The position numbers and the translations under genes are program-made. From positions 1 to 64,000 of the forward strand of contig CAWFFB010000018.1 in NCBI GenBank assembly GCA_963814975.1: a DNA stretch of 64,000 nt, in the 5' to 3' direction. The notes beneath the pieces are model-generated. The model was given only the letters and a program-made list of their open reading frames with translations. It was not told where the DNA came from and ran no database searches. The DNA comes from CAVUXJ01 sp963814975. Lineage in GTDB: Bacteria; Acidobacteriota; Vicinamibacteria; Vicinamibacterales; CAVVIG01. Below are positions 1 to 9,840 of this stretch, one piece after another. Position 1 is the stretch's first letter, and each line of letters begins with the position of its first letter.

Positions 1-317
1 TCGTTGGTCACGTGCCGCAACCCGAGGGCGTGGCCGATCTCGTGCGCGAGGACGGCTCCGTCGAGCTGCGGCAAGCCGATGATGGCGCCACCCTGCGTGG
101 ATCGATTCTTGTTGCACCCGAATCCGATCCGCGAGACGAACCCGGCGACGCCATCATCCGCTGTCAACTGGAGCTGGTGGATAATGAAGACATCAAAGGC
201 GTGATCGTTGGCACCCCGAAAGTGGCGACACAGCTTCTTGCCGTCGCGCTTGGTATGGATGATGAACAACCCATCCGACTGCGCCCGTGTACCAGGACGT
301 CCCCGGGCTCCAGTCGC
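1..317 (-). CDS. Zinc metalloprotease fragment, runs off the left edge
   Basis: This minus-strand frame is open from a stop at 320-318 to the window edge. Near its visible C-terminal side it encodes LAHEIGHALGLRH (about 50-12), the HExxHxxGxxH zinc-binding motif of metzincin-type peptidases: two His plus a third His bind zinc and the Glu is catalytic. The sequence before it (GLFIIHTKRDGKKL) reads like a folded domain. No good start codon is visible; a TTG at 269 is possible. The glycine-rich repeat gene 164-1398 ends in another frame over the same stretch, so this may be its true C-terminal part after an indel near 270-310. The motif is seen directly; whether this is a separate gene or a fusion is unresolved. 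Confidence 0.5.
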
Positions 318-1398
318 TCATCCTCGACGTCGAAATCCTCGGCGCAATCGGCGTTGCCCAGAAGGATGTCGCCGGTCTGCCCGCTGAGGTGGATCGTGTT
401 CTCACCCTCGTCATTCTTGACGAAGACGTTCCCTTCGCGCCCGAGGCGGCCGAGACCGAGGTTGGCCGTCGTACCCCGGATGACGATGGTGTCCTGTCCC
501 GAGTCGTCCTTCAGGAGGAGGTCGCCGCCATTTCCTGATCGGCCCAGCGCCACATTCGCGGTCTCACCGTTGAGGACGATTGAATCCTCGCCACTGTCGT
601 CCTTGACGAAAACTGCGCCCGACCGGCCCCCGGCAGCGGACCCGACCGCGACATTACCTACTTCGCCGTTGAGCACGATGGCGTCATCGCCGTTCTCGTC
701 CTTCACGAAGAGGGCGCCTCCGTTACCACCGCCGACATTGCCGATCCCCACATTCCCGGTCGCACCGTTGAGGACAATCGTGGAGTCATCGTCGCCGTCG
801 AGCAGCTCGATCCGCCCGGTCACTCCGTTCCCGCCCAAACGGCCGCGCGCTTCCGAGCCGCTGAGATCGAGGCGGATGACCGTCGCGCCGCTGTCGTTGC
901 GGAGGTTGACCATCCCTGCGCGTCCCGCGCCACCAGCGACGAGCGTCCCATCGTGGCCGAGCCGGGCGCGCAGCTCGCCGTCGTCGGTGCGAAGGTCAAG
1001 ATGTCCCGAAATGATGATGTCGCCGCGCTCGCCGACCAGGTCAATCTGCTGGGCATTCCCCCGGACGCGAACCAGCCCGGGGCGCGGCGGCGTTCCCACG
1101 CCGATGCTGCGCCCGTCCGCATTCAGGTGGATCGTCGAGTCGGCGGTCTCGAAGGAATCGGCGCTGCTGGGAAAGAGGAGGAGGTCGCCGTCCTGGCCGG
1201 AGCCCGCCGACGAAGATGTTTCCTCCGTCGGGGTCGACCAGAATGCGGGTGAGGCCGTTCCCATTGCGGATGCGGATGGTGCCGGTCGCCGCGTCCAAGC
1301 GGAGTCGCTCGAATCCGTGCGTATCGCGAAGGACGAGAATCCTGGCCAGGCTCGAGCAGGAGGTCGTTCTCGTTTCCCCCGATGGGCAGGTCGTTCAT
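164..1398 (-). CDS. Glycine-rich repeat protein, interrupted by frameshifts
   Basis: Composite minus-strand gene. I place the start at the ATG at 1398 (MNDLPIGGNEND). Coding then shifts frame near 1335 (into LARILVLRDTHGFERL) and again near 1205 (into SGQDGDLLLFPSSAD). The body has about six imperfect units of roughly 25-30 residues of the kind VLNGETANVALGRSGNGGDL / VKDDSGEDSI, which predict a repetitive beta structure, possibly a beta-helix or surface-exposed fibre. A segment ADCAEDFDVEDERLEPGDV follows the repeats, then the frame is lost and a metalloprotease frame takes over. There is no obvious signal peptide. No function is known to me. Two or three indels in 1.2 kb suggest sequence errors or decay. 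Confidence 0.55.
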
Positions 1399-1685
1399 GG
1401 TCGCTCCAATCGCTCGAAGAACCGGCTGGGGTAGGGAGTGGGAAACCGATGAGGACCAACGCAGGCCGTGCTTCCCGGCCGTACCATTAATGACTTGGAT
1501 GGGCGGTGGAAGCAAGGCCTCAGCCTCGGCCTCGGCGGCGCTGAACATGAAGCCAGCCTCGCGTCCCGTCGCGACAATAGCCTCCAGTCTCTTTCGCCCG
1601 TGGGCCAAGGTGTCGAGCTCGTTTTGGACGTCGGGGTGCCCGGACAGATACTCGAAACGGACCTGACAAAATCGTTCGTGGCCAT
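1399..1685 (-). CDS. Possible Nif11-like leader-peptide protein (frameshifted)
   Basis: From the ATG at 1685 the product starts MATNDFVR. After one apparent indel near 1660 it continues as FEYLSGHPDVQNELDTL and GREAGFMFSAAEAEAEA. This has the shape of Nif11-type leaders found on some RiPP precursors: an early aromatic position, a D-x-x-Q-x-x-L pattern, an (A/G)REAGFxFS block and an acidic tail. About 40 residues follow before the next gene's ATG at 1398, with no stop between, so the two could be one protein. No RiPP modification enzyme is in the window. The resemblance was judged by eye and is weak. Confidence 0.28.
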
Positions 1686-1743
1686 CCCCCGTCCTCCTTG
1701 GTATCTGATTCCGGATGGAAAAGGCGTTCGTCCGTGCCATCAA

Positions 1744-2064
1744 CTGCCAACTGGACAGGACCCCGAAAGACCGGACACAGCTGCCCGGTATTTTAGGTAT
1801 TAGTGAAAGATGACAGGCCAGCGTTTCTGCCGATGCCCTAGTGAGGGTTGGCTCCTCCAGCCTTCAAGCTAGTGGGTTTCTTAATCTGCGGGTTGTGGGT
1901 TCGATTCGCACCCGGCTCACCAGCCTGCGCACGCTTGCCAGGAACGCGTCAGCTACGGTTGGCAAGCCACGCGAAGGTTCACGCCGAGGGCAGCTGGTTG
2001 CTGCCAGCCCGCGCCGATCTTCGAGTCGTCGCGCAGCTCGCAGGACTGCGCCCGGCCGGCCCCG
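1744..2064. other. Intergenic stretch with tRNA-like remnant
   Basis: No convincing gene. Positions about 1895-1922 read GGGTTCGATTC...GGCTCACCA, like the T-arm and 3' end of a tRNA, but no matching 5' acceptor strand or sound anticodon stem is present. Confidence 0.4.
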
Positions 2065-2985
2065 TCACGAAGTGACGCGGTTTGAGGATTCGGGAGCGGC
2101 CATTACACGGCGCAATGCGACGATGCGCTGGACGCCTTCGGCGCGGAGGATGGAGTGGATGAACGAAGCCAGCCGTGCGGCGGTGGCAAGGTGCTCGGCC
2201 TCGAGCTCCTGCGCGTGCGCGAGGTGATTGCGGAGCTTCTCGATGTCGCTGGTGAGGCGGTCCGCCTCGCGCCGCGAATGGAGTCCGAGCGCAGCGAGAC
2301 TCGCGGCGTCGTTCATGAGGATGTCGGCCTTGTCTTTGACCTGGAGGCAATCAAGCAGCGCGCACTTGGACCCGCGGCGCTCGCGTTCCGCCCGAAGCGC
2401 GACGGCTTTCTCGAAGCGGCCCGCCGTGATCTGGTTCTGCCACAAGTCGCCCGGAAAAAGCTCTGCGACTGCCCACGTCAGATTGGCATCGAGCACAGTG
2501 ATCGCGCCGAAGAGCCACATGCGCAGCGGGGGCTTTTGCAGATCCCGCCGCGTGATCACCGCGGCGACTTCACCGCGCCACTCGATGAACATCTGTTCCG
2601 CCACGCCGAGCGCGCCGAGCACCACATCGAGGCTCGCGGATTCATCCAGCACGTCCGCCCGGCGAAAGTCGTGCGCGGACTCGCCGAGCGTGCCACGTGC
2701 GGGATCGGTTGCGCCGACCCAGCCGGCCACGAGGCCGGCGCGACGCACCCCGAGCACGCTGACGTTTCGCGCCCGCATCAACTCCACGCCGAGCGCACCC
2801 GACTGATTCTCGTCGAGCGACGCCAGCGGCTCCGCGAGGTCCACAGCGGACAGGCTCCGCGAGAACGTGCGGCTCAGGCGCGCCACGCTCTGCGGTTCGC
2901 GGATGGAAGTGGGCGCAGCGTCGGTCATCGGGTCGTGCTTCATCGAGCTGCGTACTCGCGGCGGCACCTCGGGATCCTCAGTCAT
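2065..2985 (-). CDS. CBS-domain-like conserved hypothetical protein
   Basis: Product of 306 residues (about 291 if it starts at the internal Met of MKHDPM). The central part, from about residue 80, includes ALGVAEQMFIEWRGEVAAVI followed by TRRDLQKPPLRMWLFG, which resembles a degenerate CBS-domain half followed by a helical region. The C-terminus is rich in charged helices, and a coiled coil from about residue 215 is plausible. I know similar sequences only as hypothetical or CBS-domain proteins. It stands alone, with no operon partner in the same direction. A ligand-binding or regulatory role is a guess. Confidence 0.6.
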   Translation of the reverse strand: MTEDPEVPPRVRSSMKHDPMTDAAPTSIREPQSVARLSRTFSRSLSAVDLAEPLASLDENQSGALGVELMRARNVSVLGVRRAGLVAGWVGATDPARGTLGESAHDFRRADVLDESASLDVVLGALGVAEQMFIEWRGEVAAVITRRDLQKPPLRMWLFGAITVLDANLTWAVAELFPGDLWQNQITAGRFEKAVALRAERERRGSKCALLDCLQVKDKADILMNDAASLAALGLHSRREADRLTSDIEKLRNHLAHAQELEAEHLATAARLASFIHSILRAEGVQRIVALRRVMAAPESSNRVTS

Positions 2986-3078
2986 GCGGCCGATCCTACA
3001 GGATGCCCCGGACCGGTCAGGTCACGTCGCGTGTGATGACGTGGGTTTGTGCGCAATCGCCCGACGCTCTTGAACGGC

Positions 3079-3303
3079 TTACGAGCAGCGAACACTGTCC
3101 CAGGCGGCCGGCTCTGCGACGCGGCCTTCTTCCGCCGCGCCTTCACGGCGGCCGGGCTCGATAACCTCGTCGACGCTGAGATCCTCGAGGTTCTCGATGA
3201 CGGTGGCGACGGGCAGGCGGGTGCCCTTGAACGCCCAAGCGCCGCTCACCTTGCCCGGGATGCTCTCGACGGCTGGACACTGGGACCAGTCAAGCGATGC
3301 CAT
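3079..3303 (-). CDS. DUF433-type antitoxin-like protein, C-terminus altered
   Basis: The first 45 residues (SIPGKVSGAWAFKGTRLPVA, then TVIENLEDLSVDEVIE) match the N-terminal half of DUF433 proteins: small helix-turn-helix proteins often paired with DUF5615/PIN-like toxins. The usual C-terminal block (TREQVxAVLxFAA) is missing and replaced by an Arg/Glu-rich tail (PGRREGAAEEGR), so the protein is probably truncated or frameshifted. No toxin partner follows on the minus strand. Likely a relic of a toxin-antitoxin or related regulatory pair. Confidence 0.55.
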   Translation of the reverse strand: MASLDWSQCPAVESIPGKVSGAWAFKGTRLPVATVIENLEDLSVDEVIEPGRREGAAEEGRVAEPAAWDSVRCS

Positions 3304-3570
3304 GGTCGGAATCCTTACTTCAGATTACGGCAAACTAGGCTGCCCGTCACTGGGCTTCACGCTGAGCCTCGGAGCCCCTCCAGGCGTCTCAACCAGCCGT
3401 GGATCTGGTTCCAACTGTTGCAAATGCGGGTCACCAGCCTCCGCTCTCGTTTCTCGCGGAGGCTGTCCGCCGGAGCCGGCACACCCTCACATGTCACGTA
3501 GGCGGACCTTCCGCTCGCTGACAGACTACGGCTGGCAAGCCATGATCGCTCTGACGCTGAGCTCCAGTAG

Positions 3571-4656
3571 TTAAGACGCTTGTGCCGAATCTACGGATTT
3601 CTTAGAACGAGATTCGCGTCGCTTCGGTTCGTAGGCAACGTAGAGTATCGAACCGACTGCTGCCGCTATCGCGGTATCGCGCGCTTCGCGCCAGCCGCTG
3701 TTCGAGAGCAGCCACGCACATAGCACAAGGGAGAGAATTGAAACGGCGGTGTCGGCGGGCACCCTGAAGGTCGTCGAACGTTCCCTGCTTCGGCGGCGCA
3801 AGATCGGCAATGCCGCGCACATAGAAGCGTAAACGATGAGCCTGATGACCACGCTGATCGTGACCGCGTAAATGAACGTCCCCGAGAGACTAAGCCCGAG
3901 CATGATGGCCGCCGTGAGCAGGATGCCGACGTGTGGCGTGTGAAAGCGCCGATGTGTCGTTGACAGGATTCGTGGGAGTTGGCCCTGTTCTGCCATTGCA
4001 AACAGCAAACGTGGGGTAGTCAGCACGATGAGGTGCAGGATTCCCATCATCGAAACCAGCGCGCCGACCGCGATGGTGGTAGCGCCCGCTGTCCCGAGGA
4101 AATTCGGCGGCCTCCGTCAGTGGCCTCTCTGAATGTGCCAACTCCGGTAACGTCCCGATGCATACGACCTGTATCACGATGCACAGAACGGCGACGCGAC
4201 CTATTGCAGTCAGCAGTGCGAAGGGTATCGTGTGCTGCGGCTCGTCAACTTCACCTGACGGGATTAACGTTGTCTCGAATCCCATGAACATGAAGACCAG
4301 CTGCAAGACAGCGTCCGAGAACGAGCCGTAGCTTGGTAGCGTCGCAAAAAGGAGAACTGCTGAGGATTGACAAAGAACAATCCGGCCGCGACGAAGAGCA
4401 ATAGCGGTATCAGCTTGCCGACGGTGAAGATGTTACTGACAAGCGCCGCTCTGCGGACGCCCACGATGTTGATGGGGTGAGTGAAATGACGACGCCCGTG
4501 ATGACCAATGCTCGCCACCGCCCTGAACTCGCCGCCGGCCAAGAGTATGCCAGATAACTGACCATAGCCAGGACGACGAGGGCGATGCGGCGTACTTGCA
4601 GGTTCTGCTGGTAGCGGATGCGCCGGTCCGTCGTGAGCAGCAGCTCGAAGGGACAT
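3571..4656 (-). pseudogene. APC-family amino-acid permease, truncated and frameshifted
   Basis: Three successive minus-strand frames together encode the C-terminal two thirds of an amino acid/polyamine/organocation permease: INIVGVRRAALVSNIFTVGK and a membrane span (about 4530-4330), FMFMGFETTLIPSGEVDEPQ (4306-4100), then ILHLIVLTTPRLLFAMAEQG and the last four spans (4050-3571). The GFE motif and the PRLLFAMAEQGQLP block are typical of the family. The first three or four spans are absent because the upstream gene ends at 4661. Two internal indels, near 4300 and 4100, break the reading frame. If the sequence is right, the gene is dead. Confidence 0.8.
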
Positions 4657-4660
4657 CTCC

Positions 4661-5371
4661 CTAGAAACGAAAGCTCACCCCTCCACCCAGGCGCATGATC
4701 TCGCGGTCGCGCGAGAGACGGAAGTATCGGGCGTCGACGTCTGCCCAGAACTGGCCTGCCAGGCGCACGCTTGCGCCCGCCCCCGCGTTGAACGCATGGC
4801 CGGTGTGCGAGGCCGACGCGTCGATCGCAGGCGTGAAGGCGGTCGCGTTGAACTCGAACTCCTGCTCGGTGTTGTTGATGCCGAGCCCGCCCGCGACGTA
4901 TGGCCGGAACCGCTCAGTCTGAACCGGTAGTTCATAGCGGATGCCCAGCGTGCCGATCATGGTGGAGCCGCCGGCAGACGCCCGCAGCTGGCCGATCTCG
5001 ATGGGCCCGTTGGGGATGTTTGGCAGGATCGGGAACCTGATGCCGCCGGGAAGCCCACGCCCGAACATCCCTGTCTGGCGCCGGCCGAGGTCGCTGGCGT
5101 TCGCGACGCGACCGTCGAACGCGAAGTTCCAATCCCGGAAGCCGCCCGCCGCCGCGTCGATCCAGGTGAGATCGCCTTCGAACCAGAAGTGTTCCGAGAA
5201 GCGGTATCCGAATGTCCCCTGGAGCGCCAGCTCCGCATCGCCCCCCACGGTTGCCACTGCGGGCGCAAACGATGCACGGAAGCGCTGATCCTGAGCCTGC
5301 GCCAGGACGGGGGTTAAGAGGATGAATACGGTCAGCGCCACTAGGGGCGCCGTGATCTGGATTCTCGACAT
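4661..5371 (-). CDS. Outer-membrane beta-barrel protein
   Basis: The ATG at 5371 has an AGGAGA ribosome site 7-12 bases upstream. The 236-residue product starts with a signal peptide (ALTVFILLTPVLAQAQ, cleaved after AQA) and continues with alternating beta strands such as FGYRFSEHFWFEGDLTWI. It ends GGGVSFRF, the terminal aromatic expected of BAM-inserted barrels. Size and pattern fit the OmpW/opacity-type small porin-like superfamily, 8 strands likely. It is divergent from the kinase gene at 5518, with 146 bp between for both promoters. Role unknown (structural, small-molecule passage or adhesion). Confidence 0.8.
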   Translation of the reverse strand: MSRIQITAPLVALTVFILLTPVLAQAQDQRFRASFAPAVATVGGDAELALQGTFGYRFSEHFWFEGDLTWIDAAAGGFRDWNFAFDGRVANASDLGRRQTGMFGRGLPGGIRFPILPNIPNGPIEIGQLRASAGGSTMIGTLGIRYELPVQTERFRPYVAGGLGINNTEQEFEFNATAFTPAIDASASHTGHAFNAGAGASVRLAGQFWADVDARYFRLSRDREIMRLGGGVSFRF

Positions 5372-5517
5372 AGCTCTCCTGAAGTGTACGGCGCAGAGGA
5401 CACCGCGCCCGGTCGCCACTGCCCTTCTGTCCCTCGCAAGAGACGGATTGAGCGGGGTGAATAGCACCTCAGCAAGCGGTGTACCGCAGCCGGACGTGGA
5501 AGTTGGGAACCCCGGTA

Positions 5518-6270
5518 ATGAATCCTGACCGCTGGCAGCAGGTCTCGCAGCTCTATCACGCCGCCTTGCCACAGGACCCGCGCGAGCGAGGCCGGTTCCT
5601 CGCCCACGCGTGTCGTGGTGATGATGCCTTGCGGCGGGAAGTTGAATCCCTGCTCGCGCACGAAGGCACCGCCGAGGGATTCCTGGCAACCCCGGCGTTA
5701 GAGATGGCGGCGAAGGTCATGGCAGAGGATGCAGGCGGGCCGCTCACGGGCCGACAGATCGGCACCTTCCAGATTCAATGTGCACTCGGCGCCGGCGGAA
5801 TGGGCGACGTGTATCAAGCCCGAGACCGCACGCTGAATCGTGACGTGGCCCTGAAGGTACTGCCGGAACACTTCGCGCTCGATGCGGATCGGTTGGCCCG
5901 TTTCAAGCGAGAAGCTCAGGTCCTCGCCTCGCTGAACCATCCCAACATTGCGGCCATCTACGGCCTGGAAGAATCTCATGGTGTGCGGGCGCTCGTGCTG
6001 GAGCTGGTCGAGGGACCGACGCTCGCCGATCGCATCGCGCACGGGCCGATTCCCGTCGACGAGGCGCTGCCGATCGCGCGGCAGATCGCGGAGGCGCTCG
6101 AAGCGGCCCACGAGCACGGGATCATCCACCGCGACCTGAAGCCGGCCAATATCAAGGTGCGCCCGGACGGCACCGTGAAGGTGTTGGACTTTGGTCTGGC
6201 GAAAGCGCTGCAACCAGCAGGGTCGTTGCCCGACGCGTCGGCGTCGCCCACGATCACGACACCGGCGAGG
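5518..6270 (+). pseudogene. Eukaryote-like Ser/Thr protein kinase, cut in the activation loop
   Basis: The N-terminal 250 residues form a kinase of the acidobacterial/planctomycetal type. A helical region of about 80 residues comes first, then the glycine loop GAGGMG (91-96), the ATP-binding lysine ALK (113), HRDLKPAN (204-211) and DFG (224-226). After SPTITTPA (about 250) the sequence stops matching, and the open frame runs as unrelated residues to 6507 over the 3' end of the opposing TPR gene. Missing are the SPEQA segment, the C-lobe helices, the membrane span and the usual TolB/WD repeats, normally about 600 more residues. It cannot be an active kinase as assembled. Confidence 0.8.
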
Positions 6271-6327
6271 TTCGCAGGTCTTCCGCCGCGCAGGCGTGTC
6301 GCAGGAGACGCGCGACGCGGCCGCCTG

Positions 6328-8118
6328 CTAGAAGCGCCACTCGACCGGTCGCTCTGGCTGGTAGATACAGAACGTGCCCGTGCGCACCGCGTTTTCCAGG
6401 TGCCGCCCGAGCCGGGGATGGGCCTTGGCGATCTTCTTGACGCCACTGCGGATCCGCCACGTGACCGCGGACCGGGCCCGCTCGGCGGCGCTCCCCAGCG
6501 CGCGTGACCGTCCGCCGAGCCCCAGGGCACCCGACAACAGCTCGACGATCTGATCGAGCTCCTCACGCGCCCGTTCCGCCTGCGCGAGATCATGCGCGAC
6601 CTCGGCCTGGTCGATGTCGTGCTGCAGTTCCCGGGCGCGTGCCTGAATCTCGCGGCGGGCTCGGTCATCGAGCTGCGGCGCGGTCCCGGTCGTGTCCGCC
6701 GGCCGGTCGGCCAACTCGAGGCAATGCACTTCGACTCCCGGTCGATCGAGCAACCGCGCCAGATCGCCAAAGCCCTTCTGATGCGTGAGCTGGACCGAGA
6801 GCCCGTCGAATTCCAGGCTCCACACCGCGCCCTCGCGGCGAAATCGCGCCACGTTGGGATCTTGGGCCAGAGGACGCGCAACGGCCTCGGGCCGGCGCTC
6901 ATCGGGATCCTCTTCAAGCCCCGCGAGACGGAGACCCTGCGCGAGGCGATCGATATCCTGCGTTCGGCGAAAGGGGTTCACGTGCAACAACCATCGCAGC
7001 GGCTCGCCCGGATCCGGTGCACGTCCGTAGGTGATGCGATCGCCCAGCTGCGACAGGAACTCTTTCAGATAGAACCGCGCCCGCTCGAGGTCGCCGGCCA
7101 GCGCACACGAGGCCGCAAGGAAGGCCGGAATGTCGACGAACGTCGAGAGGGGCGTCTGTGATCCGGCTGCCAGGACCTCAGCGTCGCGCCCGAGGACGAA
7201 GAGGGCCAACCCTACGGGCGCGGTGTAGTACGGGGGAAAGCCCGGATGAAGCCGCATGGCCTTCGTGCCCAGCGCCAGCGCGGATTCACCATCGCCGAGA
7301 TAGGCACGACACATCGCCCCGTGGACCAGCACGTCCGTGTCGTTCGGATTGAGGCTGAGGGCCCTGTCAACGTGAAACGCGGCTTCATCGAAGCGCCGCC
7401 GATACAGCAGAATCCGCCCCAGCACCACCTGGACCATCGGGTCGGCATCGTCCAGGGCCGCCGCGCGACGGGCGTGGTCGTACGCAAGGCGCTCGGTCTC
7501 ATCCCACTTCTGCCACGCCTGACAGCTCCATTCGTTGAAGTGGGACAGCGAGAGGCCCGCGTACGCGCGCCCGTACGACGGATCGGCTTCGAGGGCGCGT
7601 TCGAAATAGCGGCGTGCCTCGGCGTCTGCCTCGACGGTCCCGCGCTTCAGACACTCGAAGCCCCGCAACCAGCAGTCGTAGGTGTCCAGGCTGGACAGCG
7701 GCGCTCGCTGGGCCACTCGCAACCGGGACCGGTCGACGCTGATCTTCAGCGCGCTGGCAACTTGTTCCGCAATCTGGTCCTGCACCGTGAACAGGGTCCC
7801 CGCGGTGACGTCGTGGCGATCGGCCCAGAGTTGGCGCCCCGTGTGGGTGTCGAGCAGTTGGACCGCAATGCGGATCACGTCGCCGGCTCGACGGACACTG
7901 CCGCGCAGGAGGTTGCAAGCGTTCGCCGTGGGGTCGCTGCCACTGCGTCCTGGCGATGCCGCCGCGAACGCCTGGGGGTACACGACTTCGATTGCCCCGA
8001 AGCGCGAAAGCGCGGAAGCGACGTCCTCCACGAATCCCAGCGCCAGCACGTCCTGCGAGGGATCGCCCGACAGGTTCTCAAACGGAGCCAGGGCGATGCT
8101 GGCAGCGATGGCAGACAT
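6328..8118 (-). CDS. TolB-N/TPR regulatory-type protein
   Basis: Product of 596 residues. Residues 5-125 (SIALAPFENLSGDPSQDVLA, GFVEDVASALSRF, LLRGSVRR, RIAVQLLDTHTGRQLWADRH) form the FlgO/TolB-N-like module common behind adenylate-cyclase or winged-helix regulators. It is followed by TPR-type helical repeats (about 150-330: ARRYFERALEADPSYGRAYA, AAFHVDRALSLNPNDTDVLV). The last 200 residues hold a small domain and a coiled coil (about 500-545, QARARELQHDIDQAEVAHDL) before a basic tail. No cyclase catalytic domain is present; this may be a shortened member. Its 3' end abuts the broken kinase. Confidence 0.7.
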   Translation of the reverse strand: MSAIAASIALAPFENLSGDPSQDVLALGFVEDVASALSRFGAIEVVYPQAFAAASPGRSGSDPTANACNLLRGSVRRAGDVIRIAVQLLDTHTGRQLWADRHDVTAGTLFTVQDQIAEQVASALKISVDRSRLRVAQRAPLSSLDTYDCWLRGFECLKRGTVEADAEARRYFERALEADPSYGRAYAGLSLSHFNEWSCQAWQKWDETERLAYDHARRAAALDDADPMVQVVLGRILLYRRRFDEAAFHVDRALSLNPNDTDVLVHGAMCRAYLGDGESALALGTKAMRLHPGFPPYYTAPVGLALFVLGRDAEVLAAGSQTPLSTFVDIPAFLAASCALAGDLERARFYLKEFLSQLGDRITYGRAPDPGEPLRWLLHVNPFRRTQDIDRLAQGLRLAGLEEDPDERRPEAVARPLAQDPNVARFRREGAVWSLEFDGLSVQLTHQKGFGDLARLLDRPGVEVHCLELADRPADTTGTAPQLDDRARREIQARARELQHDIDQAEVAHDLAQAERAREELDQIVELLSGALGLGGRSRALGSAAERARSAVTWRIRSGVKKIAKAHPRLGRHLENAVRTGTFCIYQPERPVEWRF

Positions 8119-8884
8119 AGAGGCCCCTAACAGCTAAACACCCCGATTTTACCCGGTCAGAACTCGATCTAAGAACGTGCGTGGTCTGGCGTCCCTACGG
8201 GCCGCGCAGATGGCGCTGACACACCAGGGATCACGGTTGGTCTTCTGATCGTCCCAACGACGGTGGCGCAGATGACGAAAAACCTTGGTATCGCCGATGG
8301 AATCAAGGCTTCCTCCCTTGGAGCCTGCCGAGGCAGATGTCGCGCCGGCCTGTGGCTTCGAGGATAACGCTCCCTTTGGTATCCGCCGCGCACTATCGTT
8401 CGCCGCCTTCGAACCACACACCAACCTGATCCTGAGGGCTAAGCGGAGTTGGAACGTGCTCCTATGCGCACTCGGCATCTTTCGTGGCTGGTTCTACAGG
8501 CCCGGCGGCAAATCCGAGTGCGCTGACGGCATGCTGTCAATTGCCTGACCACTGGCGGGGAGCGCCGGGCTCAGGAGTCGCGCTCATTCTGCACCCTGAC
8601 ATCATCGGGGATTCGGTCATCCGGAAACGCACGCCGCTATCGGATCGGCTTGGGACGAACGCGTATCAGAGAAACATCCTTCGACTCGCTCGCACACGGT
8701 GGAAACATGGCGGACAACTTGCAGCGATCGAACGTTACAGGACAACCGTAGATCACGCTGGATCGCGGCGGCATACGAGCCCACGCCCCAAGGATCTCAC
8801 CGGCATCCTGTTCATCCTTTCAGAATCGTGCAGGACGGGATCTTCTCGGCGGCAACCAACGACGAATGTGGAGAGGACGGAGCA
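8119..8884. other. Long intergenic region, nothing recognised
   Basis: Short open frames on both strands have no recognisable products or good ribosome sites. A promoter for the gene at 8885 is expected near the right end. Confidence 0.5.
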
Positions 8885-9840
8885 ATGAAACGCAGACCCG
8901 TTCAATCGTGGAAATTTCTGTCGCTGCTCGTGCTGGTGACCTTTCCGACGGGGCTTCGTGCTCAACAGGACCAGGTCGCCGCACTGAGCCAGTCGCTGGC
9001 TGCGAACCAGAAGCAACTGCGGCAGTACAGGTGGGTCGAGACGACTGTCATCAGCATGAAAGGCGAGGAGAAGTCACGCATCCAGAAGCAGGGCTTCTAT
9101 GGACCTGATGGGAAAATCCAGAAGCAGCAACTGAGCGCGCCGCCGCCCCCCAGGAGCCGGCGCCGGGCGGCCTGAAAGGGAAGGCAATCGCGAAGAAAAA
9201 GGAAGAGATCACGGCCACGATGAAACAGGCGGTGGCTCTGGTCCAGTCATACGTGCCGCCTGATTCCCAGCGCATTCAGGCAACGAAGGCCACCGGCAAT
9301 CTCGCGAAGAGCCCAGCGGCTCCGGATTCGGTCCGACTGGACCTTCGCAACTACTTGAAGGGCGGCGACACCTTCAGTCTCGGCCTGGATACCACTCGTA
9401 ACGCGCTCCAGACAATCAGCGTGAAGTCCTACCTTGCGTCCGAGAAGGAGGCGGTCACCCTGGAGGTGACCTTTGCCCGCCTCCGCGATGGGCTCTCGTA
9501 CCCGGGCAACGTCGCGCTGAGCGTGCCCGAAGAGAAGATCCAGGTTGTGATCCAGAACTCCAACTACCAGCGAGTTGCGCCCGCCGCGCCGGCGCCCGCG
9601 CAGCAGGGTGCGGCCGCGACCGCCAAGCCCGCAGCCGTTTCGACGACCGCCATGGACAACCTGCTTGCACCGATCGCGCTCTACCCGGATGCTCTGGTTG
9701 CGCAAATCCTGGAGGCGTCGAAGGATTTCGCCGCTGTGCAGAAGTTCGCCGGCTGGCTGAAGAGCAACAGTTCCCTCAAGGGAACCGAACTCCAGGATGC
9801 CGCGCAAAAGGCCGTGCGCCCCCGGCGCGTAACACCTTGA
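8885..9840 (+). pseudogene. Secreted protein with N-terminal part of a DUF3300 domain
   Basis: The ATG at 8885 follows GGACGGAGCA and opens a signal peptide (FLSLLVLVTFPTGLRAQ). The first frame encodes about 90 residues (QLRQYRWVETTVISMKGEEK). An indel in the C-run at about 9151-9156 moves coding to the frame ending at 9840. Near the end, DNLLAPIALYPDALVAQILE and FAGWLKSNSSLKGTELQDAA are the start of a DUF3300 domain. It is then cut at about 9812, where the remaining residues (VRPRRVTP) belong to an opposing kinase. The usual continuation (FDxSVxxLxxFPDV) is lost. Confidence 0.75.

Noticed and set aside
1840..1925. tRNA-like sequence ending GGCTCACCA with a GGGTTCGATTC T-loop and CTT in a plausible anticodon position
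   Set aside because: No complementary 5' acceptor strand, anticodon stem mismatched in at least three pairs, T-stem mismatched once. At most a remnant.
2155..3036. Long plus-strand frame opposite the CBS-like gene
   Set aside because: High-GC antisense shadow; the minus frame has the protein-like sequence.
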